From assembly GCF_000321225.1 (NCBI RefSeq), contig NW_004450381.1, positions 2,050,758 to 2,114,757 on the forward strand: a stretch of 64,000 bases of DNA, read 5' to 3'. The DNA is from Odobenus rosmarus divergens. Lineage: Eukaryota > Chordata > Mammalia > Carnivora > Odobenidae. A program made the translations under genes and the position numbers. The notes beneath the pieces are model-generated. The model saw nothing but the letters and a program-made list of their open reading frames with translations, searched no databases and had not been told where the DNA came from. Shown here piece by piece: positions 1-10,484 of the stretch (positions are counted from its first letter, which is position 1; each line of letters opens with the position of its first letter).

Positions 1-280
1 GAGCTGTATGTCTGTCCGCTGGCCTCTCCTGAGCTTCAGAGGCCAGCCTAGTTTTTTCCGGATTGCCTGACTCAGAACTTAGGTGTTTAGTCTCCCCCTA
101 AGGGTGTGGCCAGTCTCCACCATAACCCTCAGGACTGGGTGGAAGACAGGACAGCCCAGGTGCCGGCAGTGGAACAAAATCATCTCTCCTACCCCAGGGA
201 AGCCCAGAGATGGTAGACACACAGCAGAGAGCACACTTCAGGAAGTCTGATGCGCACCAAATGAAAATACTCAAACCAGT

Positions 281-473
281 GGCGCCTGGGTGGCTCAGTC
301 GGTTAAGCGTCTGCCTTCAGCCCAGGCAGGTCATGATCCCAGGGTCCTGGGATCGAGCCCCACAATGGGCTCCCTGCTCAGCGGGGAGCCTGCTTCTCCC
401 TCTCCCTCTGCTGCTTCCCCTGCTTGTGCTCTCTCTCTGTCAAATAAATGAATAAAATCTTAAAAAAAGAAAG
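281..473 (+). mobile_element. CAN-SINE (tRNA-Lys-derived, caniform type)
   Basis: Starts GGCGCCTGGGTGGCTCAG and ends in a CT tract, TCAAATAAAT and an A-rich tail. Flanked by a 16-bp target duplication AAAATACYCAAACCAG (264-279 and 474-489). Confidence 0.95.
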
Positions 474-2459
474 AAAATACCCAAACCAGCCATCGGGGTG
501 AGGGAACAGGAAACAGGATTTGTAAACCAAAGAACTGGGCCTGAGTCCGGACCACCTCTGCCTCTGTGCCTCGGTTTCCTCTGGCACTGAAATGAGAACA
601 AGGATACCTGTCTCCAAGGGCTGTTGTCCCTGCATGGATGTGAGGGGTTATCTTGCCCCCCTCCCCGCGTCCAGTGCCACCCAGAACAGATGCCCCAGCA
701 TCTAATCTAGAAGGAACAGAGCCCAGGGCTATCAGCCAGGCCAGCCTGACTCCAGTTCAGGTCTTCCCCACTCCAGGTTTTGTGACCTGAACAGTTCCTT
801 CCTTCTCTGAGCCTCAGCTTTATCCTTGTAATGTAAAACGTGAGCACCATGTGTAAAGCACCCAGTTGGGGCAGACATGAAACACATTGTGATAAATGGC
901 ATGTGATGCTCCTCCCTTGACTGCTTGTTAAGGTTGGTGCTCTGGGAGGTGCCCTGGGAGGGTCACGGGAAAACTTGGGCCCCTGAGTCCAGACACTTCC
1001 AGGCACAGCTCACTGCCGCCCTCTGCAGGCCTCTCCACCCTCCTGCTCTCTCTCCTCCTGAGGCCCCAGGTCCTTTATGCTGCAGACCCCCCCAAAGGCA
1101 AGCACCCCCTCCAAAGCCTGTTTGGCAGGCAAAGAAACAGAATGAGTTGATGCCCTGACTGTGGGGCTGGACAGGTGAGGCTGGAATCCCAGCAGTTTGC
1201 ACATCCTCAGCGACCTTTTTCTTTAAATGGGTGTAAGTCCGGACCCCACAGGGTGTGGCACGTAGCGGCTTGCGATCAATATTAGCGGCCTTCCTCAGAT
1301 GACCTGCTCAGGTCACCCAGTGGGTTGGATCAGGCAGGCTTCCAGAATCCCATTGTCTGGTTGTCGCCAGAGAGAATTCCAAAAGCACATATTGCTTTTT
1401 TTCCCTTGCTGATGGAACCCACTTCGAGGGCAGGGAACTATGGGCTCATCTGGGACGTTATCATTAATCACCTGGGAAAGAAAAGGATACTTTGGGAGGG
1501 AGGCTTCATCTGTCAGAGAGGTGTCCCTTTCTCTGGTTTGCAGGCCCCAGTTTAGCCCCACCTCAAATATTGTATACATAAGCGAACTTATTTCAGAAAC
1601 CAGAAGATAGTGGCTATCTCCCCTGTGAGATAGCTTCTTCTGGCCCCAAGGAGACTCCTCTGATCCTCAGTCCTTTCCTAAAAACATTCCCGCCTTGGGT
1701 CTCTGGTCTTTTCCTGCAGAGCTTTCTTATCATCCATCCCTCCCCCAGGGAAGGAGGAATGAGGAGGAATATGGGGCCCAGATACATAACACTCTTAATC
1801 CCCCATTAGCCGTCTGTCCCCAGCTAGATCTAAACTCCCAAGGATGGAAATCTGTTTGTCTTGTTCCCCACTGACTCCCCAGTGCTCAGCACATAGTAGA
1901 TGCTCAGCCAGTGCTGGCTGAAAGAAGAATCTGATGTGTGTGTGGCCTGGAGGAGCACACAACCCAGAGAGAATGATGGACATGAGTGGGGGAGGAAAAG
2001 ATAAGGCAGGCAGAGCCAGGCCTGTGTGTGCTGTGCAAGGATCCAGGAGGGGGCAGAGGTCTGGGGAAGGCCTGCCGGGAGAGGTGGCCTCTCAGCTGGT
2101 CCTAAAGATGAGGAACAGAAAGGCAAAGACTGGGAGACGTCAAAGTTCTAGGTGTGTTTCAGGTGCAGTTGGGTTAGGAGACGAGACTTGTGTGGGTGGA
2201 AGGAGGTGACGTCAGAGGTAAGGCAGGGCCTTGTAAGGAGGCCTGTAAGAAGTTTAGCTTTTATTCTAAATGCAAGGAAAAGCCTCTGGAAGGTTCTGAG
2301 CTTGCACTGTCTGATAGAACTCTCCGCCATGAAGGACATGTTCTACGCTCTGCACTGAACAAACAGCAGCCCCTAGCTTCCTCCTGCGACTCCTGGGCAC
2401 AACGTGGTGGCGGCAACCGAAAAACTGGAAAAATCTAGTTTGACTTAAAATTTGGTTTG

Positions 2460-2582
2460 GGGTGCCTGGCTGGCTCAGTCAGTGGAACATGTGACTCTTG
2501 GTCTTGGGGTTGTGAGTTTGAGCCCCATGTTGGACGTAGAGTTTACTTAAAAAGAAAATCTTTTAACATTAAATAAATAAAT
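2460..2582 (+). mobile_element. CAN-SINE, older short copy
   Basis: Diverged tRNA-Lys head (GGTGCCTGGCTGGCTCAGTC) with no CT tract, ending TTAAATAAATAAA. Confidence 0.85.
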
Positions 2583-3530
2583 TTTAGTTTGCTTTAACTT
2601 TAATGAATTTAAATTCAAATAGCCACAGTATCTGCCATAAGCAGGGGGGTGACTTGCTCAGATTTGTTTTGTGGACAGGTGGGAGGTAGGGGGTGGGAGC
2701 AGGGTAAGTGGACAGGGGTTGTGCCACTGCTCCAGATGAGGGGCGCTGGTGACCCAGAACCAGACTAGGGTGGAAGCGAGACAATAGAGAGAGGGGGTCG
2801 GTTTCCAGGTTTGTTCTGGACTAATTGATGGATCAGATGTCGACGGAGGAAGGACCAGCTATGTTGTGGACAGTGGGTCATTGAGTGTGATGGGGAAACT
2901 GGGGTGCCCATGTGACGAGGCTTCAGGTGCCCGCGGCCCATCCACAGAGGGGAGTCAGGTGGAGAGAGAGTGGGTTTGGGGTACCAAGGAGCCGTCAAGA
3001 CCGGAGACAGAAATGGGAGCATTGTTAGTGAATAGCTAGTGTTTATGGCCATAGGTCTGGAGATTCTCCCTGGCTCCCCAGGGGCCTGGGTGAAGAAGGG
3101 TTAGGGGCTGGACTAGGAGGGAAGTAGAGGCAGAGAGACTGAGAAGCACTCGCCAGAGAAATGACAGGGACCCAAGAGTCCCGAGGGTTGCAGACTGAGT
3201 AAAAAGGGCAGGGCCCCTGTGAATGACAGCCAAGTCCTCAGGCGGAAGGACACCAGGTCTGGCACCATGAGGCCTGCAGAGCTAAGGTGGGCCCCAGAGC
3301 CTGGCCGCACAAGCTGGAAGCTGATGCTGGCCCCACAGAGCTTTCCAAGGGGTTCAGCAGGTGGAGGGGACTTCACCAGGGGCTCCACAAGCCCCGAGGA
3401 GCAAGTGACATTTATTTTCTGAACTCACTCATAATGAATTCAAATCACTCCGCTTTTCTGAATTCTTCATAATGAAAAGGCCTATCTTTTGTAATGAAAA
3501 AAAAAATAGATATTATTTTTTGTTTTTTAA

Positions 3531-3665
3531 GTTTTTTACAGCCTTATTGAGGTGTAATTGATGTGCAATAAACTGCACATATTTGAAGTGTGCAATTTGA
3601 TGAGTTTTGGAATCTGTAACACACCTGTGAAACCATCACCACAATCAAATAACAGACATTTCCAT
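3531..3665 (-). mobile_element. L1M LINE fragment, antisense
   Basis: The stretch from CAGCCTTATTGAGGTGTAAT to AACCATCACCACAATC is the typical antisense L1M 3' region. A (GTT)n tract follows at about 3680-3716. Confidence 0.75.
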
Positions 3666-4026
3666 CACTCCCAATAGATGTTGTTTTGTTGTTGTTGTTG
3701 TTGTTTTGTTGTTTTTCATCTAAGAACTAAAGTGGGACAGAGAAATAGGATTAATGGTGATGTCTCCCCTCAATCTCCCTCATTTTCTGGGATGTGGTTA
3801 TGTGGCTCTGCAGTTTATTTAGAAATCAAACACACACAAAACATTTATTGTGTTAAAAAAAATCAAACACACAAACACACACACCCTCAGGCACCCTCAG
3901 CCATCCCTGAACCCAGAGAGATGCTGGCAAACCCCTCCCCAAGGCGCCCTTTTCCTTTGCTGGAGGAAGAGGCTGGGACCCCATAGCCCCCTCTGCTGGA
4001 CAGAATGCAGAACTTCCAATGCCTTA

Positions 4027-4474
4027 AAACGGGAGGTAGAAACAACCCAATGTACATCAACAAATGAATTCTTACTCAGAATGTGGTACATCCATACAAT
4101 GGAATATTATTTGGCCACAAAAAGGAATGCAGTACTGATACTACAACATGGATGAACCTTGAAGAACTTCTGCTAAGTGAAAGAAGACCGTCATAAAAGG
4201 CCACCTATTGTATGATTCCATTTATGTGAAATGTCCAGAATGGACTTATCTGTAGAAATAGAAAGTAGGTTGGTGGTTGCTGGGGATGAGGGGGTGGGAG
4301 GAATGGGGAATGACTGTTAAAGGTCATTGAGTTTCTTTTTAGAAATGTCCTAGAACTAGATAGTGGTTCTAGGTTTTGCACAACTTAGTGAATATACTAA
4401 AAACTATTCCATTATACACTTGAAATGGGTAAGTTATACGGTATGTAAATTATATCTTAATAAAGCTGTTCTAT
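4027..4474 (+). mobile_element. L1M LINE 3' end, sense
   Basis: Contains the familiar L1 3' text CATACAATGGAATATTATT, CAACATGGATGAACCTTGA and TATATCTTAATAAAGCTG; 5' truncated. Confidence 0.88.
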
Positions 4475-5148
4475 TAAAAAACAAAAATTGTGGTGGATAA
4501 GTTAAGCCAGCCCTTGGGTCCCCAGCCTGGGTGGAAGCAGCCCCTGGTCCTGCTCATTGAGGGGTAAGGAGGAACATTTTTCTAGCATCTCTTTGAATGC
4601 TCACATGAGCCCGGGGATTCATCCCCACTCCACAGATGAAGACATGTTTGCACGTCACCCAGCCCTTCAGGTGTGGGCAGGCTTGAGACCATCTTCCAGC
4701 TCCATAGCCTATGTTCTTTGTGTCATTCTGAAGTCCGAAGGCCCCACTAGTGTGAAACCAGGAAATTTCCATTTGTTCATTGTAAAATGGACTGGCCACC
4801 CCTTCCCTTGGGGACTTCCTGAGCAGGTCTGCCAGCTACGGTTAGACAGGATGTGCACTGTACAAGGGCACACATCAAAGGGGGCATGGTTCCCTGCTTA
4901 GACCTGGTAGATATGAATATTGGTGGTGACAGCAATTGTACAAAGGTGTCTTTTCTCACAAAATCAGTTTATAACAGCAGTTTTCTAACATATGGATATC
5001 AAATGCCATGAGCAAGAAGGGCTATTTTTAAATTGAGGTGAAATTCACATAACAAAATTAACCATTTTAAAGTGAACAGTTCAGAGAGATTTAGTATATT
5101 CACAGTGTTGTGCAACCACACAGCTTGTATCTAGTTCAAAAAATTTTT

Positions 5149-5331
5149 CTTTTTTTTTTTTAAGATTTTATTTGAGAGAGAGAGAGACAGCACATGAGAG
5201 GGGGGAGGGTCAGAGGGAGAAGCAGACACCACGCTGAGCAGGGAGCCCGATGCGGGACTCGATCCTGGGACTCCGGGATCATGACCTGAGCCGAAGGCAG
5301 TCGCTTAACGAACTGAGCCACCCAGGCGCCC
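5149..5331 (-). mobile_element. CAN-SINE, inserted in an L1
   Basis: Poly(T), AAGATTTTATTT and the reverse tRNA-Lys head ending CCACCCAGGCGCCC. Flanked by similar TCAAAAAATTTT / TCAAAAATATTTT sequences. Faces the next SINE head to head. Confidence 0.93.
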
Positions 5332-5350
5332 TCAAAAATATTTTCATAAC

Positions 5351-5512
5351 CGGGTGCCTGGGTGGCTCAGTTGGTTGAGCGTCTGACTCTTGATTTCAGC
5401 TCAGGTCATGATCTCAGGGTGTGGGATCAAGCCCCATGTCAGGCTCCAAGCTGGGCATGGGCATGGGGCCTGGTTGGGATTCTCTCTCTCCCTCTCCCTC
5501 TGCCCCTCACCA
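5351..5512 (+). mobile_element. CAN-SINE, followed by (AT)n
   Basis: Head CGGGTGCCTGGGTGGCTCAG, CT tract, then an (AT)9 microsatellite at 5513-5530 in place of the usual tail. Confidence 0.92.
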
Positions 5513-5530
5513 ATATATATATATATATAT
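5513..5530. repeat. (AT)9 microsatellite at SINE tail
   Basis: Uninterrupted AT repeat directly after a SINE CT tract. Confidence 0.95.
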
Positions 5531-5980
5531 TTTATCACCACAAAACCCAAAAAGAAATGCCACACCCATTAAGCAGTGGCTCCCCATTTCTCTCTCCTTC
5601 CAGCCCCTGACAACCAGTAATTTCCTTTCTGTCTGTATAGATTTACCTATTCTGGACGTTTCATACTAATGGATTCAAATAATAGTGGCCTTTTGTGTTT
5701 GGCTTCTTTCATCTAGCATAGGGTTTTCAAGGTTCAACCACGTTGTAGTATGTGTCAGTATTTCGTTCCTTTTTAAGACTGAATGATATTCCATTGTATG
5801 GATAGACCACACAGAATGTGGTCTATCTGTTGGTGGACATTTGGCTCGTATGAATAATGCTGCTCCGAACATGTGTGTACACATACTTGAGTCCTTGTTT
5901 TCAATTCTTTGGCAAATATTCTTAGGAATGGGATTTCTGGATCACATGGCGATTCTATGTTTAACTCTTCTTTTTTCTAG

Positions 5981-6176
5981 TTTTTTTTTTTAAGATTTTA
6001 TTTATTTATTTGAAAGAGAGAGAGAGAGAGAAACAGCATGAGAGGGAAGAGGGTCAGAAGGAGAAGCAGGCTCCCCGCTGAGCCGGGAGCCCGATGTGGG
6101 ACTCGATCCCAGGACTCCAGGATCATGACCTGAGCCGAAAGCAGTCGCTTAACCAACTGAGCCACTCAGGCGCCCC
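5981..6176 (-). mobile_element. CAN-SINE, inserted in an L1
   Basis: Reverse copy from poly(T) to CAGGCGCCCC. The duplicated target CTATGTTTAAYTCTT appears on both sides (about 5955-5970 and 6178-6193). Confidence 0.93.
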
Positions 6177-6530
6177 TCTATGTTTAATTCTTTTAAGGAA
6201 GTGCATGGGTACCTTTTCCTAATTAACACAGAGGCACTGTGTGGGTGGGCACAGTGGCATTGCCCATAAGAGTTGCGTGGTCTTCCATCCCCCCAGCCCT
6301 TGCCAGCTGCCCAGCCTGGGGCTAGGGCCCCCATTAATGTGACTTGCTTCCCCCCCTCACAGCTATCATCCTGGCAGGAGGCAGAGAAAAGGGCTGAGAG
6401 AGGGACAGTGACCCCTTAGTCACACAGCAGTAAGTGGGGGGGGGCGCAGACTTGATCCCAGTCTGACCACTGTGTTCCTGACCACTGTGCCATAAGGTGG
6501 GATTGTCAGATGGAGCATTATAAAGTCAGC

Positions 6531-6734
6531 CGGGGGGGGGGGGGCCTGGGTGGCTCAGATGGTTGAGCGTCTGCCTTCGGCTCAGGTCCTGATCCCGGGG
6601 TCCTGGGATTGAGCCCCGCATCGGGCTCTCTGCTTGGTGGGAAGCCTGCTTCTCCTTCTCCCCTGTGCCTGCCTCTCTGCCTACTTGCGCGCTCTCTCTC
6701 TGTCAAATAAGTAAAATCTTAAAAAAAAAAAAAA
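6531..6734 (+). mobile_element. CAN-SINE with a 13-G run at its 5' end
   Basis: G13 (6532-6544) precedes CCTGGGTGGCTCAG. The tail is poly(A). Target duplication TAAAGTCAGC / AAAAGTCAGC. Confidence 0.93.
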
Positions 6735-9449
6735 AGTCAGCAGGGCTTTCTGCCTGAAGACCTACCTAAGACCAACTTGAATATCTGGGCCTTTTCTTGT
6801 TCTTTCCTTCCCCTGGCTGTACCCTCATCCCCACCCACTTTGGGGGCTGGAGGTCCCCTTCTAGTGGGATGTGGCCATGTGGCCCCCATCTGTCATCTGC
6901 CATCCATCATCTGTCCTCTGTCAGCCCCAGCAAGCTATGGGCAAGATCAGAAAACTAGGGCGATCAATGCGGTTTTCTTCAGTCTGCTTGCGTGTGTTGT
7001 GCTGCATAGTGCCTGGCTGGGCACCTCCTCCAGGCCGCCAGCCCCAGAGAGAGGAGCAGGGATCTCTGTGGGACGTCCTTGGCTAAGGGTTCCAAATGAG
7101 TGTGTGGGTCTTTTCTCCCAGGGCCCCCTCAGCTGTAACCCCCCCTACCTTCTGCAGCATCAATTATTGATGAGGCCCCTATAAGCAGGGAATCCCAGTG
7201 GGGGGGGATGGAGGGGAGGGGGAAGAGGGGGGAGGGTCCTGGCTGCCATTTCCAGCCTTCATAGAGAGTGAAGGGGCGGGGACAAGATGAGCTGGTTCCT
7301 GAAAGCACGGCCTGTTAGACGGTCCAGGCTGTGGCTTCCAGTGGTCAGAGGCCCAGAGCACCCTCAGGCCAGGGGGTACCACCCACCTGTGGGGCACAAG
7401 AGAGCCCTGGGGCTGCTTTGCTTCCCAGAACACCCACCATGTGTCCCTGAAGACAGGGTGGGGAGCAAGCAGAGCAAAGGGCCTGTAGACAGCAGCCTGG
7501 GGGGCAGGCTCAGACAGGTGGCCAGTGGTCCTGAATGCTGGGGAGGCGTCTGGGTGTGGGGGTGGAGGCTGGGAAGGATCTGGGCTGCCTGGAAAGAGGT
7601 GGAGGCGGTGTGACAGCCACATTTCCCGTCTGCCGATCAACTTCCCTCAGGGGAAGGCCCGACATATGGGAGGTGACATGGGGAGGCCATAGCAGATGGC
7701 AGAGGAGCCCAGGAGCTGCTGGGAGGGTATCTCATGTTGGAGCAGCGCCTGAAGTCCTGGGCTTCTTGGGCAACAGTGGACCCAGGGCCCCCCAGTCTTC
7801 AGGAGCCCCTTCTCCCTCAGAAGAGGAGGGCCCTCCCTGAGCTGTGTGCTGCTTCTTCTGAAGGCTCCCCTCATCCCATGCCTTCTCTCGGTCCCTGCTC
7901 TGGGCCTATGCATTTGCCATGTCCCCCCTGCAGGCTTGGAACCGCTTGTGACCCTGGGCCTTTCCCAGGTACACTAATTCTCATCTGTGTGAATGTAAGT
8001 GATCCTCTGTCCATCTCTCTGTTCCAGTTACCTAGATCTTAGGTAAACTTGGGTCTCCCTGCTTAAGAAGCCCTGGGTCTTTCTGGAGTGTGAGGTTCAT
8101 CTGGAGGTGGCTCCCATCTTATCACCCCCCCCGCCCTGCTGAAGTCAGAGTCGAATGGATCCTAGGCCTCCCCCCGAATCTAGGGGCCCAAAGAGGGGCT
8201 AGGGGCATGGGGAGGCAAGTTGGTGGCCAGGGCACAAGATTAAGGAGGCTGGGAGCAAGTGCCCTGCTCCGGGTCACTGGGGTCATCATAGGGCATATGG
8301 CTGCAGGGCTGGAGCCTACTAAAACCGTGGGGGCTCAGGCAGGAAGGGGTGACAGAGGAAGGGATTGATAAGCTCATTTCCTGGCTCTGCTGAGGATCCT
8401 GAGGAGGGCTGGGTGTGGTTGGAGCCATGCGAATAAACCTCTTTTTGGGGTCACAACCCTGGGTGACAGGGCACTGGGACCACCTGACTGGGGGATAGAC
8501 ATATAAGGGACACAGTGTCCCATGGGTGAGGCTGCTTGGCAGGGACATACATCTGAGGGACAGGTCTCTTCTGAACCATTTGCTTCTGGTCCTCAGTCTC
8601 TGCCCCAGAAATGACAGCCACATTTTGAGGTGTTTGAAGAGAATGTCTTTGTTGACTCATAGATTCTGACAGAGGCGGCTCCGTATCAGCTGGTGGGGAA
8701 CAGATAAGCATGCACAGTGGACAACATGGGGAGAGTTTAATAAAGGACAACTTACAGGGAGTGGGTGTGCATGAGACACTGTGGTTCTAGCTCAGGAGCT
8801 ATTAACAGGTCACCATTATTGCCCCCTCAATCCTGGGGCCTGAAGGTGAGGGGAGGGAGCCGTTGGAGACTGCCAACCCACCGTGGCTGGGCTCCTCCGT
8901 CCCATGACACTTTCCACTGTGTGCCACAAACCTGGTCCTAACACAGCCTGCTCCCTGTCCCCCAACCGCCCCCGCCCCCAGCCAAGATTGTGTCTAGTGG
9001 ACCAAGCTGAGCCACCAGTCCTCAGAAGGGCCAGCAAGTTCTCTTCGGGAATCCTGAGTGTACAAAACCACAACTACAAGGATGGTCACTGTAGTACCTT
9101 TGGTAAAAGCTGGGAGCTGGACACAAACCTCGTGTCCCAGTCAGGGGGCACGGCACCTGGACTCTAGCCCACCACCCGAAGGAAAACTGGCAGCCGCCAA
9201 AGGAACAAGTCGGCTCTGTGTGGACAGAGGGCCCCTGCAGGTCAACCAGAATGCAGGCTGCCAGGCAGCACGTGTGGTCAAAGGTCACTCTGGTCAAACA
9301 GCAAACGTGACAAGACACCTGACTGTGCTGCAGAGGACTAGTCTGGAAGGGCTCCTACCGCTGTTAACAACACTTACTTCCAAGGACAGGAGGGGGGCTT
9401 TCACTCTGCATACAAAGCCTTATAGTATCTTGTTTTGGTTTACAATAAG

Positions 9450-10419
9450 CATGTACAGAATTCCTTTAAGAGTGATTTATATGAAGAAGTGTTTTAGATA
9501 ATCTGTAAAAAATTAGAGCTAAAATGTGGTGAAGGGAGACTGAACAGAAAAAGATGCAGGTGTTCTTCCCCAACCAGCATTTGGCAACCGCTGTCCAGCT
9601 ACCCAGCGTGCGCTCTGGGCACCCCGTGTGCCGGGCACTGTGTGGGGCACTCTTCGGGGCACTGACCAGAACAGCTGTTTGCAAAATGCTCACCATCTTG
9701 GAGAAGCAGGTAGGATATGCCCAGATGTGGCCCCCCTGCTTGTGGCACGGGGTGGGCGGGGATGAGTGGGCACCCACCCATGGCTGCGGGATGTGGGGCA
9801 GGTGGGGAGGAGGAGCCAAAGACGACCCCTTGGCCAGAAGGGGCCTGAGAGACCCTCCTGTCCTTCCTCCTCCAGAGGAGCAAGGCTGCCCAGGGATCCC
9901 ACAAGTCTGTGGCCAAGGGACAGTGGACAGTGAGCTGCAAGTCCTGTTGATTACAGAAAAGTCCCAAGCAGGGATGACAGGTGGGGTGAGTTCCCTCATA
10001 TGCTGGCTTTGACGAGTCCTGCTTGCCTGGACCACTGAGAAGAGAAGGCTCCTGAGGGCGACCCAGGAAAGTTGGCAGAGTGCCTATGTGGGCAGCTAAT
10101 GTGTGCCGAGGGCGAGAGAGGCGGTGTGGGGCACCAGTGTCTCGTGTCTGCAGTTCCGAGGCCTCTCAAGACCAGGGGGGAATGTCTGGTGACTCTGTAG
10201 GTGGCACTGGCCTCCCAGATGATCACCACAGTGCACCCACCAGCAGGGCAGTGGGGGGCTCCTGGGCAGCCAGTGCGGGCCCTTCCTGGCTCCCAACCCA
10301 CTAAAGAGAAGTGGCTGAGCTCTGGGGCTCAGCATGGTGGGTGGGCAGACATGGATGGCTTCAGGTCATCCCTCCACGGTCACGGAAGGCACTGCCCATG
10401 CTTCTGGTGCAGGCCCCAG
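9450..10419 (-). other. RAB36: Candidate RAB36 3' UTR (end uncertain)
   Basis: Sequence after the stop codon turns AU-rich near 9420-9540 on the minus strand. It has a variant poly(A) hexamer TATAAA (complement near 9475-9480). No canonical AATAAA was seen here; an ATTAAA lies further down (complement near 8735-8740). The end point is a guess. Confidence 0.3.
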
Positions 10420-10484
10420 CTAACAGCAACCCAGGCTGGAGGATGTTGTGCTCTCCTGGGTCTCGGGTGGACTTCCCTCCATTC
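10420..10484 (-). CDS. RAB36: RAB36 terminal coding exon (prenylation tail)
   Basis: The acceptor is CTTACAG. It encodes MEGSPPETQESTTSSSLGCC followed by TAG (10420-10422). MEGSPPETQES matches the remembered human tail, and the final CC is a geranylgeranyl acceptor pair. No long frame marks this exon; it was found by motif and phase. Confidence 0.95.

Larger units (their letters stand above)
5025..6215 (-). mobile_element. L1M LINE 3' region, antisense, broken by three SINEs
   Basis: Pieces at 5025-5148, 5531-5980 and 6177-6215 are reverse L1M sequence (for example GATATTCCATTGTATGGAT and GAATAATGCTGCT). Younger SINEs split it, which orders the insertions in time. Confidence 0.85.
1..9449. 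other. Intergenic DNA between RAB36 and the next gene
   Basis: No exon with splice signals and a recognisable protein was seen. It contains SINEs at 281-473, 2460-2582, 5149-5331, 5351-5512, 5981-6176 and 6531-6734 and L1M fragments at about 3531-3665, 4027-4474 and 5025-6215. From synteny, BCR (minus strand) is expected further left, outside the window. Confidence 0.6.

Noticed and set aside
281..473. tRNA-like sequence at SINE heads as possible tRNA genes
   Set aside because: The heads are tRNA-Lys-derived SINE promoters with diverged arms and retroposon tails and flanking target duplications, not functional tRNA genes.
3678..3720. (GTT)n tract giving a cysteine/phenylalanine-rich frame
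   Set aside because: Simple-sequence repeat beside an L1 fragment, not a gene.
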